NCBI RefSeq assembly: GCF_031679605.1
Contig: NZ_CP117522.1
Location: 6,944,001-7,008,000 of the forward strand
DNA length: 64,000 nt
Direction of reading: 5' to 3'
From: Streptomyces luomodiensis
GTDB taxonomy: Bacteria; Actinomycetota; Actinomycetes; Streptomycetales; Streptomycetaceae
Position 1 is the stretch's first letter, and each line of letters opens with the position of its first letter. The position numbers and the translations under genes were made by a program. Shown here piece after piece: positions 28,331-36,885 of this stretch. The notes under the pieces are model-generated. The model was given only the letters and a program-made list of their open reading frames with translations, had not been told where the DNA came from and did no database searches.

Positions 28331-29788
28331 ATGGCCCCGGACGCCATGACCCGCTCGTCCGGGGGCGCCGACGCCCCCGTCCCGTCCCGTTCGTTCCCTC
28401 TGAAGGCCCTGGCCGACGCCGCGTACCGGCCGTACTGGCTGGACGACCCCGGCAGGCCCCGTCCCCGCCCCGCCCTCGTCGGGGACGAGCACTGCGATCT
28501 GCTCGTCGTCGGCGGCGGCTACAGCGGACTGTGGACCGCCCTGATCGCCAAGGAGCGCGACCACGGCCGCGAGGTGGTGCTGGTCGAGGGCCAGGAGATC
28601 GGCTGGGCCGCCTCCGGACGCAACGGCGGCTTCTGCGCCGCCTCCCTCACCCACGGCCTCGGCAACGGCGCCGCCCGCTGGCCGGAGGAGCTGGCCGAAC
28701 TCGAACGGCTCGGCCATCGCAACCTCGACGCCATCGAGTCCGCCGTCGACCGCTACGGCATCGACTGCGACTTCGAACGCACCGGCGAGATCGATGTGGC
28801 CACCGCACCTCACCAGGTGGCGGAGTTGCGCGAGACCGCCGCACAGGCCGCCGCCCTCGGCGTCGAGCCGCCCGAGTTCCTCGACCGCGACGCGGTGCGC
28901 GCCGAGGTCGACTCGCCCACCTTCCTGGCCGGGCTCTGGGACCGCCGGGGCGTGGCCATGCTGCACCCCGCCCGACTGGCCTGGGGCCTGGCGCGGGCCT
29001 GCGCCGGAATGGGCGTACGGATCTACGAACACACCCCGGCCGAACGGCTGGCGAGCACCGGGGCGGCGATGGCCGTCCGCACCCCTTACGGCCGGGTCCG
29101 CGCCCGCCAGGTGGCGCTCGCCACCAACGCCTTCCCCTCCCTGGTGCGCCGCGTCCGCCCCTACATCGCCCCCGTCTACGACCATGCGCTGATGACCGAA
29201 CCGCTCACCGCGGAACAACTCGACGCGATCGGCTGGCGGCGACGACAGGGGCTCAGCGACACCGCCAACCACTTCCACTACTTCCGGCTCACCGCCGACC
29301 GGCGCATCCTGTGGGGCGGCTATGACATCGTCTACCGCTACGGCGGACGGGTCCGCACCGAATACGACCACCACCCCGCCACCTACCGCACCCTCGCCCA
29401 GCACTTCTTCCGCTGCTTCCCCCAGCTGGAGGGCGTGCGCTTCAGCCACGCCTGGGGCGGCGCCATCGACACCTGCTCACGCTTCTCCGCGTTCTTCGGC
29501 GGCGCTCACGGGGGGCGAGTGGCGTATGCCCTCGGTTATACGGGCCTGGGTGTCGGGGCGACCCGCTTCGGCGCCGAGGTGATGCTCGATCTGCTCGCCG
29601 GGGAGCGCACCGAGCGCACCCGCCTGGAGATGGTGCGCAGCAAGCCGCTGCCCTTCCCGCCGGAGCCGGTGCGATGGGCGGGCATCGGGATCACCCAGTG
29701 GTCGATGACACGGGCCGACGAGAACGGCGGACGCCGCAATCTGTGGCTGAAGGCCATGGACAAGGTGGGGCTGGGCTTCGACAGCTGA
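28331..29788 (+). CDS. FAD-dependent oxidoreductase, PuuB-like (DAO family)
   Basis: Flavoprotein of 485 aa. The dinucleotide-binding motif is VVGGGYSGLWTALIAKE (GGGYSG at 61-66), and EIGWAASGRNGGFC is the DAO-family FAD segment. The C-terminus has GGAIDTCSRF and YALGYTGLGVGATRFGAE. Overall it resembles gamma-glutamylputrescine oxidase PuuB, which yields gamma-glutamyl-aminobutyraldehyde, ammonia and hydrogen peroxide. It is the last gene of the transporter operon, so an imported amine is the likely origin of its substrate. No gamma-glutamylpolyamine synthetase (GlnA3-type) lies in this window, so that step must be encoded elsewhere. Confidence 0.85.
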   Translation: MAPDAMTRSSGGADAPVPSRSFPLKALADAAYRPYWLDDPGRPRPRPALVGDEHCDLLVVGGGYSGLWTALIAKERDHGREVVLVEGQEIGWAASGRNGGFCAASLTHGLGNGAARWPEELAELERLGHRNLDAIESAVDRYGIDCDFERTGEIDVATAPHQVAELRETAAQAAALGVEPPEFLDRDAVRAEVDSPTFLAGLWDRRGVAMLHPARLAWGLARACAGMGVRIYEHTPAERLASTGAAMAVRTPYGRVRARQVALATNAFPSLVRRVRPYIAPVYDHALMTEPLTAEQLDAIGWRRRQGLSDTANHFHYFRLTADRRILWGGYDIVYRYGGRVRTEYDHHPATYRTLAQHFFRCFPQLEGVRFSHAWGGAIDTCSRFSAFFGGAHGGRVAYALGYTGLGVGATRFGAEVMLDLLAGERTERTRLEMVRSKPLPFPPEPVRWAGIGITQWSMTRADENGGRRNLWLKAMDKVGLGFDS

Positions 29789-29885
29789 GGTGCTGAGGTG
29801 CGGGCACGGACGGGGTGAGGCGCGGGCGATCTGAAGTTCGGTCGTGTTCGTGGCTCAGCCGCCGTGGTTCAGCCACCGCCGTGGC

Positions 29886-30788
29886 TCAGCCGCCGCCCCT
29901 CAGCCGGCTCATCCGCGGCACGGCCCACAGCAGCGGACCGGACAGACACCAGCTCGCGACGGTGTCCAGCGGCCAGTGGTAGCCACACCGGACCAGCCCG
30001 GCCGCCACGGCGAGGTTCAGCACGGCGACGGCCGCCAGGAGGGGCCGCCGCAGCCGCGGGCGCAGGAGGGGGAGGAGGAGCAGCGCGGCCGCGCCGTAGG
30101 CGACGGCGGCCGTCGCGGCGTGGCCGGAGGGGAAGAACCCGGTCTCGCCCGCCAGCGGGCCGGGCGGGCCGGGGCGGTCCACCAGCGCCTTGAACGGAAC
30201 GACCAGCGCCGGGACCGCCACCATCGCCACCGCGGCCGTCAGCGGCGGAAGCCACCAGCGTGGCGCCCCCGCGCGCCGGGCGCGCCACGCCACCCAGCCG
30301 ACGGCGACGGCGAGGACGGGGACCGCCACCGCCGTATTGCCGAGGTCGGCGAGGAATTCGGCGACGGGGGAGGGGAACGGCGAGCCGGCGATCGCGCGGC
30401 CGAGGCGTTCGTCGTAGGTCCGCAGCGGGCCATGGGCGGCGATCTGCCAGGTGCACAGCGCGAGCAGCGCGAGCGACGCGATCAGGGCGAGGGGTGTGAC
30501 GAACGACGCCCATGGCGTGGAAGGGGCCCATGGCGTGGAGGGGGCCCATGGCGTGGAGGGGGAGAGGACAGTCGGCGACCCCGGAACAGGGGGGGTGGTT
30601 CCGGGGCCGCCGTGGTGACCGGTGTGCCGCGCGCCCCGGGGGGTTTGGGGCGGGCGGCCGTCCGATCGGTGAGGAGATCCGGAGCCGGAGGCTCCAGTGG
30701 TGTGCGCGAGGGCACAGCCGGGTCGGGGCTGGGGAAGCACCGGCTCGGCATCGCCCGCAGTCCCCTGCGAGCGGGGTGTTTCTCTCAT
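29886..30788 (-). CDS. PAP2-family membrane phosphatase
   Basis: Membrane phosphatase of about 300 aa with the three PAP2 motifs: KALVDRPGP, PSGHA, and RCGYHWPLD with catalytic histidine. Substrates in the family include phosphatidic acid, undecaprenyl diphosphate and other lipid phosphates; the exact one is unknown. About 90 N-terminal residues are hydrophilic and of low complexity, with three near-identical six-residue repeats (PSTPWA) just before the first helix. The start is uncertain: I list ATG 30788; a GTG at 30839 extends the frame, and neither has a good ribosome binding site. It is convergent with the FAD oxidoreductase gene. Confidence 0.78.
   Translation of the reverse strand: MRETPRSQGTAGDAEPVLPQPRPGCALAHTTGASGSGSPHRSDGRPPQTPRGARHTGHHGGPGTTPPVPGSPTVLSPSTPWAPSTPWAPSTPWASFVTPLALIASLALLALCTWQIAAHGPLRTYDERLGRAIAGSPFPSPVAEFLADLGNTAVAVPVLAVAVGWVAWRARRAGAPRWWLPPLTAAVAMVAVPALVVPFKALVDRPGPPGPLAGETGFFPSGHAATAAVAYGAAALLLLPLLRPRLRRPLLAAVAVLNLAVAAGLVRCGYHWPLDTVASWCLSGPLLWAVPRMSRLRGGG
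30509..30562 (-). repeat. 18-bp tandem repeat in the PAP2 gene
   Basis: Three copies of an 18-base unit containing CCATGGCGTGGA, differing at single positions, encode the repeated Pro-Ser-Thr-Pro-Trp-Ala before the first membrane helix. Confidence 0.8.
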
Positions 30789-30890
30789 CTGGAATGACCG
30801 TACGGCAGCGCGGCCGCGCCGGACAGACCGATCACCCACCTGTCATCGGCCCCGCACATCTTCTTCACTCCACCCATCGAGCACTCACAG

Positions 30891-32240
30891 TCACAGCTCG
30901 GCGAAGGCGCCCTCGAGGATGTCCAGGCCCTCGTTCAGAAGGTCCTCGCCGATCACCAGCGGCGGCAGGAAGCGCAGCACATTGCCGTAGGTTCCGCAGG
31001 TCAGCACCAGCAGCCCGGCCGAGTGGCAGGCCTTGGCGACGGCGGCCGTGGCCTCGGGGTCGGGGTCCTTGGTGCCGGACTTCACCAGTTCGATGGCGAT
31101 CATGGCGCCGCGGCCGCGGAGGTCGCCGATGATGTCGTACTTCTCCCGCAGCGCGGCGAGGCGGCCCTTCATGACCTCCTCGATCCGCTTGGCCTTGGCG
31201 TTGAGGTCCAGCTCGCGCATCGTCTCGATCGCGCCGAGCGCCGCCGCGCACGCCACCGGGTTTCCGCCGTAGGTGCCGCCGAGCCCGCCGGAGTGCGCCG
31301 CGTCCATGATCTCCGCGCGGCCGGTGACGGCGGCGAGCGGCAGACCGCCCGCGATGCCCTTGGCGGTGGTGATCAGGTCCGGCACGATGCCCTCGTCCTC
31401 ACAGGCGAACCACTGGCCGGTGCGGCAGAAGCCGGACTGGATCTCGTCCGCGACGAAGACGATGCCATGGGCCTTGGCGAACTCGGCGATCTGGGGCAGG
31501 AAGCCCTTGGCGGGCTCGATGAAGCCGCCCTCGCCGAGGACCGGCTCGATGACGATCGCGGCCACGTTCTCCGCCCCGACCTGCTTGCTGATCTGATCGA
31601 TGGCCTGCGCCGCGGCCTCCTCGGCACAGTGCTCCGGGCCGGTCGGCCAGCGGTAGGGGTAGGCGAGCGGAACGCGGTAGACCTCGGGCGCGAAGGGGCC
31701 GAAGCCCTGCTTGTACGGCATGTTCTTGGCGGTGAGCGCCATGGTGAGGTTGGTCCGGCCGTGGTAGCCGTGGTCGAAGACGACGACCGCCTGGCGCTTG
31801 GTGTACGAACGGGCGATCTTCACCGCGTTCTCCACCGCCTCGGCGCCCGAATTGAACAGTGCCGACTTCTTGGCGTGGTCACCGGGCGTGAGCCGGGCCA
31901 GCTCCTCGCAGACCTCCACATAGCCCTCGTACGGCGTGACCATGAAACATGTGTGCGTGAAGTCCGCCAGCTGCGCGGCCGCCCGTCGCACGACGGCCTC
32001 GGCGGAGGAGCCGACGGAGGTCACGGCGATACCGGAACCGAAGTCGATCAGCGAGTTGCCGTCCACGTCCTCGATCACACCGCCGCCCGCACGCACGGTG
32101 AAGACCGGCAGCACGCTCCCCACCCCACCGGCGACCGCCGCGTTCTTACGGGCGAGCAGCTCCTGCGACTTCGGGCCGGGAATGGCGGTGACGACGCGGC
32201 GCTCCTGGGGGAGGGACGGGCCTCCGGACAGTTCGGTCAT
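30891..32240 (-). CDS. gabT: 4-aminobutyrate aminotransferase GabT
   Basis: Class III PLP transaminase of 449 aa converting GABA and 2-oxoglutarate to succinate semialdehyde and glutamate. The Schiff-base lysine is K294 (TTAKGIAGGLP), with D265 (VADEIQSGFCRTG), the phosphate-binding SGAEAVENAVKIAR, and HGYHGRTNLTMALT. I start at ATG 32240 with GGAG upstream; the frame continues upstream without family similarity. Its product feeds the dehydrogenase at 36886, and its substrate is made by the aminobutyraldehyde dehydrogenases in this region. It is divergent from the TraG-like ATPase gene. Confidence 0.93.
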   Translation of the reverse strand: MTELSGGPSLPQERRVVTAIPGPKSQELLARKNAAVAGGVGSVLPVFTVRAGGGVIEDVDGNSLIDFGSGIAVTSVGSSAEAVVRRAAAQLADFTHTCFMVTPYEGYVEVCEELARLTPGDHAKKSALFNSGAEAVENAVKIARSYTKRQAVVVFDHGYHGRTNLTMALTAKNMPYKQGFGPFAPEVYRVPLAYPYRWPTGPEHCAEEAAAQAIDQISKQVGAENVAAIVIEPVLGEGGFIEPAKGFLPQIAEFAKAHGIVFVADEIQSGFCRTGQWFACEDEGIVPDLITTAKGIAGGLPLAAVTGRAEIMDAAHSGGLGGTYGGNPVACAAALGAIETMRELDLNAKAKRIEEVMKGRLAALREKYDIIGDLRGRGAMIAIELVKSGTKDPDPEATAAVAKACHSAGLLVLTCGTYGNVLRFLPPLVIGEDLLNEGLDILEGAFAEL

Positions 32241-32486
32241 GAGGGGCTCCAGGGAAAACAGGGGTCTTAGTCGCAGGCTAGGGGTGCGGCGACGGAGGAG
32301 GCATGTTCCGTTCGGGAGCGGTGCGGATGCCGCATTGTCCGCGGTGGCCATAGCCTTCATGTCCGCTTACGGACCCCGCGAGCGAGACCGTACCGCCCGG
32401 GTCGGTGAACTCCCCGCGCGGGAACACTAGATTGAGCGGTGGCGCGACAGCCGAGGAACAGCCGGTCAGGGGGCAAGGGGCAGGAC

Positions 32487-34658
32487 ATGGACACCGAGGG
32501 CACGTTCGACTCACGCAGCACACGCCACAATCCGCCCCCACCTCCGCCTCCGCAATCCCCGCCCTCCTTTCCCACCGCCCCGCCGCCGATGCCGCCGACC
32601 ACGCCCCCGGCGCCCCCTGGCGCCGCTCCGGTGCCCGGAGCGCCCGCCCCCCCGTCCTTCGTCGCCTGGCTGCGAGCCCCGCGCCCCGAGGCGGGGCCGG
32701 GGGTGTGGACGTACGAGCACAAGCCGAAGGCGCCGGAGGAGCCGGATCGGATTCCCTCACGTGGGCTGATCAGTGGCGCGTTGATCGCGCTCCTGTGCAC
32801 CTGGCTGTTGTGGTCGCTGATCACGAAGGGGTATCTGGGCCCCTACTGGTTGTGGCCGCTCAAGCTGCTCAACTCAGAGGACTGGTTCAACCGCAATGGT
32901 GACGCAGACACGCTCAAGTGGATTGCCAACGGCTATGAGACCCTGTGGTTCTTGATCATCGCGGCCATCTTCAGCCGCGTCGGCCACTGGTCCGAAGTCT
33001 GGCGTCGCTACATCGCGCCCCTCTTCCGGCGGGCCTGGGACGAGCCCGCCCCCGGGGCGGGCGGTGCGGTGGGGCCGGAGGGGGACCCCGTCGAGTGGCC
33101 GCACTTGCGGGCCGCGGGGGCGCACAGTGCGGCTGATCGGTTGGCGGCGGAGGCGCGGGCCGGGGCGATGAACGACGTCGACCAGGCCCGGATCGAGTAC
33201 GCCTGGCAGTCCGTGCGGGCCGGGAGGAACTCCTTCGCCTCGTTCACCGACACCGTGCTGCGCCACGGCGCCGCCTCGTACGGCCATCCGTCCGGGGCGC
33301 GGGATCTGCCCGTCCGTACGGCGCGGCATGACCTTGTCGCGCATCAGGTGCGCCTCGGCACCGCCGCCGACGACCGCCGCAACCCTTACCAGCACCGAGG
33401 CGTCGGGATCGCCCTCGACCCCGAGGTGCTCGGCACCTCGCTCCTGGCCGTCGGGCCGCCCGGTTCGGGGAAGACGGGGCGGATGGTGCGGCCCGTCGTG
33501 GAGTCGCTGTGCCTGCAGGCGCTCGCCGGGCAGGTCGCCGTCGTGGCGGTCGGGGCGGCGGGGGCCGGGCTCGGGGCGGATGAGGCGTTCGACGTCGTCG
33601 TGAAGATCGGCCGGTCCGACTCCGTTTACGACTTGGACCTCTACGGCGGCACCACCGACCCCGACGAGGCCGCGGGCATCCTGGCCGAGGCCCTGATCGG
33701 CGACATGGCCGCCTCGCTGCCCGGCGGGGACAGCCGGCGCGCCGCCACCGCGCTGGCCCAGCTGCTCGGCCCCTACCGCGCCGCCCACGGCCGCTTCCCG
33801 TCCGTCCCGGATCTGCGCGAGCTGCTGGACGGTTCCAAGACGGCCATCAACGCGCTGCGCGAGGCGCTGGACGAGGCGGGCGAGCGGGCGCAGGCCCGCG
33901 AGCTGGAGGCACGGGTCCGGCAGTCCGGTGCGCCCGGGGACGTGGGCGCGCTGCTCGCGGACCGGATCGCGCTGCTGGACCGGCCCGCGTTCGCGGAATT
34001 CTTCACCACCGACGGCGACCGCCGCCCGTTCTCCCTCCGCGCCCTCGAACATCCCCTCCGGGTGCGTATCGATCTGCCCGAGCGCGGCCATGCCGAGGCG
34101 TCGCGGATGCTCGCGCGGCTGGTCCTGGCACAGTTCACCGAGTGCGCCGTGGGCCGCGCCGACCGTTCGCTGTTCGCCTGCCTGGTCCTCGACGACGCCT
34201 CGCACACCATCACCCCCGAGGCCCTGCGCGGTATCCAGCGGCTCCGCTCCGCCCACGCGGGCGCCGTGCTCACCCTCCGCACCCTCGACGACGTCCCCGA
34301 GGCGCTGCGCAGCGCGCTGCTCGGCGCGGTCGGCTGCCGGATGGCCTGCGCCGGGGTGACGACCTGGGACGGGGCGCGGTTCGCGGAGGTGTGGGGGACG
34401 GAGTGGGTGGAGACCCGGGACGTCACCGACCGGCAGATCATCGCCGAGGAGCCGTTCACCAAGGTGCTGCACTTCATCCGTAAGGTCGTCACCGGCAAGG
34501 CGGTGACCACGCAGTCGGTGACCGTACGGACGGTGGAGCGTGAGCGCTGGTCCGCCTCGGAGCTGGCCCACGCGGTGCCCGCCGGGCACGCGGTGCTGTC
34601 GGTGACCTCCGTAAGGGGCGAGAGCGGGCCGCCGGTGCTGGTGGACCTCCGCGGATGA
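32487..34658 (+). CDS. membrane-anchored TraG/VirD4-like ATPase
   Basis: Protein of 723 aa. Residues 15-57 are extremely proline-rich, then come two hydrophobic segments (about 93-113 and 149-164), followed by a large cytoplasmic part. Walker A is GPPGSGKTG (about 323-331), and a Walker B-like LVLDDASH occurs near residue 568. The arrangement of N-terminal helices followed by a P-loop domain resembles TraG/VirD4-type coupling ATPases and the ATP/GTP-binding proteins common in Streptomyces. There are no relaxase, conjugation or type VII secretion genes nearby, so it is probably a chromosomal household protein of unknown job. ATG 32487 has AAGGGG upstream; a GTG at 32439 is an alternative. Confidence 0.7.
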   Translation: MDTEGTFDSRSTRHNPPPPPPPQSPPSFPTAPPPMPPTTPPAPPGAAPVPGAPAPPSFVAWLRAPRPEAGPGVWTYEHKPKAPEEPDRIPSRGLISGALIALLCTWLLWSLITKGYLGPYWLWPLKLLNSEDWFNRNGDADTLKWIANGYETLWFLIIAAIFSRVGHWSEVWRRYIAPLFRRAWDEPAPGAGGAVGPEGDPVEWPHLRAAGAHSAADRLAAEARAGAMNDVDQARIEYAWQSVRAGRNSFASFTDTVLRHGAASYGHPSGARDLPVRTARHDLVAHQVRLGTAADDRRNPYQHRGVGIALDPEVLGTSLLAVGPPGSGKTGRMVRPVVESLCLQALAGQVAVVAVGAAGAGLGADEAFDVVVKIGRSDSVYDLDLYGGTTDPDEAAGILAEALIGDMAASLPGGDSRRAATALAQLLGPYRAAHGRFPSVPDLRELLDGSKTAINALREALDEAGERAQARELEARVRQSGAPGDVGALLADRIALLDRPAFAEFFTTDGDRRPFSLRALEHPLRVRIDLPERGHAEASRMLARLVLAQFTECAVGRADRSLFACLVLDDASHTITPEALRGIQRLRSAHAGAVLTLRTLDDVPEALRSALLGAVGCRMACAGVTTWDGARFAEVWGTEWVETRDVTDRQIIAEEPFTKVLHFIRKVVTGKAVTTQSVTVRTVERERWSASELAHAVPAGHAVLSVTSVRGESGPPVLVDLRG

Positions 34659-34713
34659 CCGGTCGTCGCTCCTATGGGTTCTCGGTCCGGGGTCCCTTAC
34701 GGTCAGGTTGGTG

Positions 34714-34764
34714 GCGGAATCACGCCGTCATTTCCGCAGATTCCTCCATTGAGGCAGAATCGGT
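34714..34764 (+). promoter_or_regulatory. AT-richer control region before the PucR-family gene
   Basis: The leader drops in GC content. It contains an inverted repeat GCGGAA (34714-34719) with TTCCGC (34732-34737), then GATTC (34739-34743) and GAATC (34757-34761) arms 13 bases apart. These are possible operators, perhaps for autoregulation. The regulator is not identified. Confidence 0.35.
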
Positions 34765-34816
34765 AGGAGCCGTTCATACGGGACGGTGAAGTCGTCGCAT
34801 TCGCATCGAAGGTGCC

Positions 34817-36685
34817 ATGCCTCCCACGCTCGCCTCGCTCGTCCGCCACCCCGGCCTCAAGCTGTCCGTGCTGGCGGGCGAGGACCGGCTGGAGACGCCC
34901 GTGCGCTGGGCACATGTCAGCGAGCTCGCCGACCCCGTGCCCTATATGGAGGGCGGCGAACTGCTCCTGATCACCGCGATGCAGATCGAGGCCGAGGACC
35001 CGGACGAGATGCGCCGCTATGTGCGGCGGTTGGTGGGCGCGGGCGTGGTCGGGCTCGGCTTCGCGCTCGGCGTCAAATACGCTGAGGTGCCGCCCGCGCT
35101 CGCGGCGGCGGCCAAGGAGGAGGGGCTGCCGCTGCTCGGCGTGCCCCGCCGCACCCCCTTCATCGCGATCAGCAAGGCCGTCTCCGCGGCGATAGCCGCC
35201 GACCAGTACCGTGCCGTGACCGCCGGGTTCGAGGCGCAGCGCGAGCTGACCCGCGCCGCCATCGGGGCCGAGGGGCCTGCCGCGCTGCTCGCCCGGCTCG
35301 CCTCCCATGTCGACGGCTGGGCCGCGCTCTACGACGCCTCCGGCGCGGTGGTCGCCGCCGCACCCGACTGGGCCGCCCGCCGCGCCGCCCGGCTCACCGC
35401 CGACGTCGAGCGGCTCCGCTCCCGCCCCGGCCCGGCGAGCATCGTGGTCGGCGGTGTCGGCGGTGTCGGCGGTGTTGGGGGCGTCGGCGGCGTCGGCGGG
35501 GCCAGGACCACGGGCGCGGAAGCGGCCGAGGACACGGCCGTCGCGGACCGGGTGGAGCTCCAGTCGCTGGGCACCGGGCGGCGTCCCCGCGGTGTGCTCG
35601 CGGTCGGCACGGGCGCGCCGCTGGGCACCGCCGAGCGCTATGCCGTGCACTCGGCGGTCGCGCTGCTGACCCTGACCACCGAGCGTTCCCGCGCCTGGCA
35701 GGAGGCCGAGCAGCGGCTCGGCGCCGCCGTGCTGCGGATGCTGCTCGCGGGCGAGCCCGACCACGCGCGGGCGGTCGCCGGACCGTTGTACGGCGGACTG
35801 CTCGACGCGCCGTTCCGGATGCTCGTCGCCGAGGTACCGTCCGGCGGCGCGGCCCAGCAGACACACGCGGCGCCCTCCGGTACGGGCGGAGTCCCGGCGG
35901 AGCACCCCGCGGAACCCGCCGCCGCGACCGCGAACGCGGGCACCAGAACGGGATCGGGCACCAACGTGACGGGCACGAGCATCGGGACAGGCACGGGCAT
36001 CGGGACGGGAACAGGCGGGGGTGCGGCCGTCGGCGAACCGGGGGCGGCCGATCCGCTCGGCACGCTCGTCGACACCATGGAGGCGGCCGCGGCCCGCACC
36101 GGCGAGTCGTTGCTGGTCGTGCCCGACGGCGAGCGGCTCATCGTGCTGGCCCCGGACGGCGGGGCGGCGGCCGCGGCCTGTGCCGAGCACGCCCGCGCCG
36201 TGGAGAGCCGCCGCGGTACGAAGGCCCGCCCCCGCGACCGAGGCGCCGCCGCGCCCCAGGGCGACGAACTCGTCATCGGGCTGTCCGCCCCCGCGGGCCC
36301 CATCGCCGCCGCGGCCGCCTACCGCCAGGCGGAGCAGGCGCTGTCGGTGGCGCGCCGCCGCGGCCGGATGCTGGTCGAGCATGAGCAGGTCGCGGCGGGT
36401 TCCGTACTGCCCCTGCTCGCCGACGACGCCGTCCGGGCGTTCGCCGACGGCATGCTGCGCGCCCTGCACGAGCACGACGCCACCGGCCGGGGTGACCTGG
36501 TCGCCTCCCTGCGCGCCTGGCTCTCCCGGCACGGCCAGTGGGACGCGGCCGCCGCCGACCTCGGCGTGCACCGCCACACCCTGCGCTACCGGATGCGCCG
36601 CGTCGAGGAGATCCTGGGCCGCTCCCTGGACGACCCGGACGTCCGCATGGAGCTGTGGCTCGCCCTCAAGGCCACCTCGGTGTGA
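34817..36685 (+). CDS. PucR-family transcriptional regulator
   Basis: Regulator of 622 aa. The N-terminal PucR domain (residues 1 to about 125, starting MPPTLASLVRHPGLKLSVLAG) is followed by a GGDEF-like/CdaR-type central region, and a C-terminal helix-turn-helix of the PucR type (HGQWDAAAADLGVHRHTLRYRMRRVEEILG, from about 573). Two low-complexity inserts occur: glycine-valine (GVG) repeats near residue 215 and a Gly/Thr-rich run near 380-400. Its position between gabT and a succinate-semialdehyde-type dehydrogenase suggests control of polyamine/GABA genes; from memory, the PucR-like regulator EpuRI of S. coelicolor has such a role. Ligand not shown here. Confidence 0.85.
   Translation: MPPTLASLVRHPGLKLSVLAGEDRLETPVRWAHVSELADPVPYMEGGELLLITAMQIEAEDPDEMRRYVRRLVGAGVVGLGFALGVKYAEVPPALAAAAKEEGLPLLGVPRRTPFIAISKAVSAAIAADQYRAVTAGFEAQRELTRAAIGAEGPAALLARLASHVDGWAALYDASGAVVAAAPDWAARRAARLTADVERLRSRPGPASIVVGGVGGVGGVGGVGGVGGARTTGAEAAEDTAVADRVELQSLGTGRRPRGVLAVGTGAPLGTAERYAVHSAVALLTLTTERSRAWQEAEQRLGAAVLRMLLAGEPDHARAVAGPLYGGLLDAPFRMLVAEVPSGGAAQQTHAAPSGTGGVPAEHPAEPAAATANAGTRTGSGTNVTGTSIGTGTGIGTGTGGGAAVGEPGAADPLGTLVDTMEAAAARTGESLLVVPDGERLIVLAPDGGAAAAACAEHARAVESRRGTKARPRDRGAAAPQGDELVIGLSAPAGPIAAAAAYRQAEQALSVARRRGRMLVEHEQVAAGSVLPLLADDAVRAFADGMLRALHEHDATGRGDLVASLRAWLSRHGQWDAAAADLGVHRHTLRYRMRRVEEILGRSLDDPDVRMELWLALKATSV
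35448..35506 (+). repeat. GVG-encoding 9-bp repeats in the PucR-family gene
   Basis: About six imperfect copies of a 9-base unit of the GGTGTCGGC type encode a Gly-Val-Gly run. The segment lies between domains and probably acts as a flexible linker. Confidence 0.75.
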
Positions 36686-36885
36686 AGTGCGTTCGGCACC
36701 TCGGTCCGAAGTGCGCCGGCACTCCGGCCTGAAACCCGCACCGAGCAGGCCCTGGCGCCATAGCGCCATAGCGGAGCACGTACGGCCCCGACTGCTACGT
36801 CCCGGACAAACGCCGAGCGGGCCGGGCCCGCCTACGGTGGGAGGGGAGACACCATACAGAAGGTTCAGAAGGGTCGGGATCCACT

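Noticed and set aside
29850..29894. Three 14-base direct repeats (GTGGCTCAGCCGCC type) at the 3' end of the PAP2 gene
   Set aside because: Short, imperfect and partly coding; probably repeat slippage without function, and they do not form a convincing terminator.
32487..34658. Remnant of an integrated conjugative element around the TraG-like ATPase
   Set aside because: No integrase, relaxase, tRNA attachment site or direct repeats nearby, and base composition matches its neighbours.
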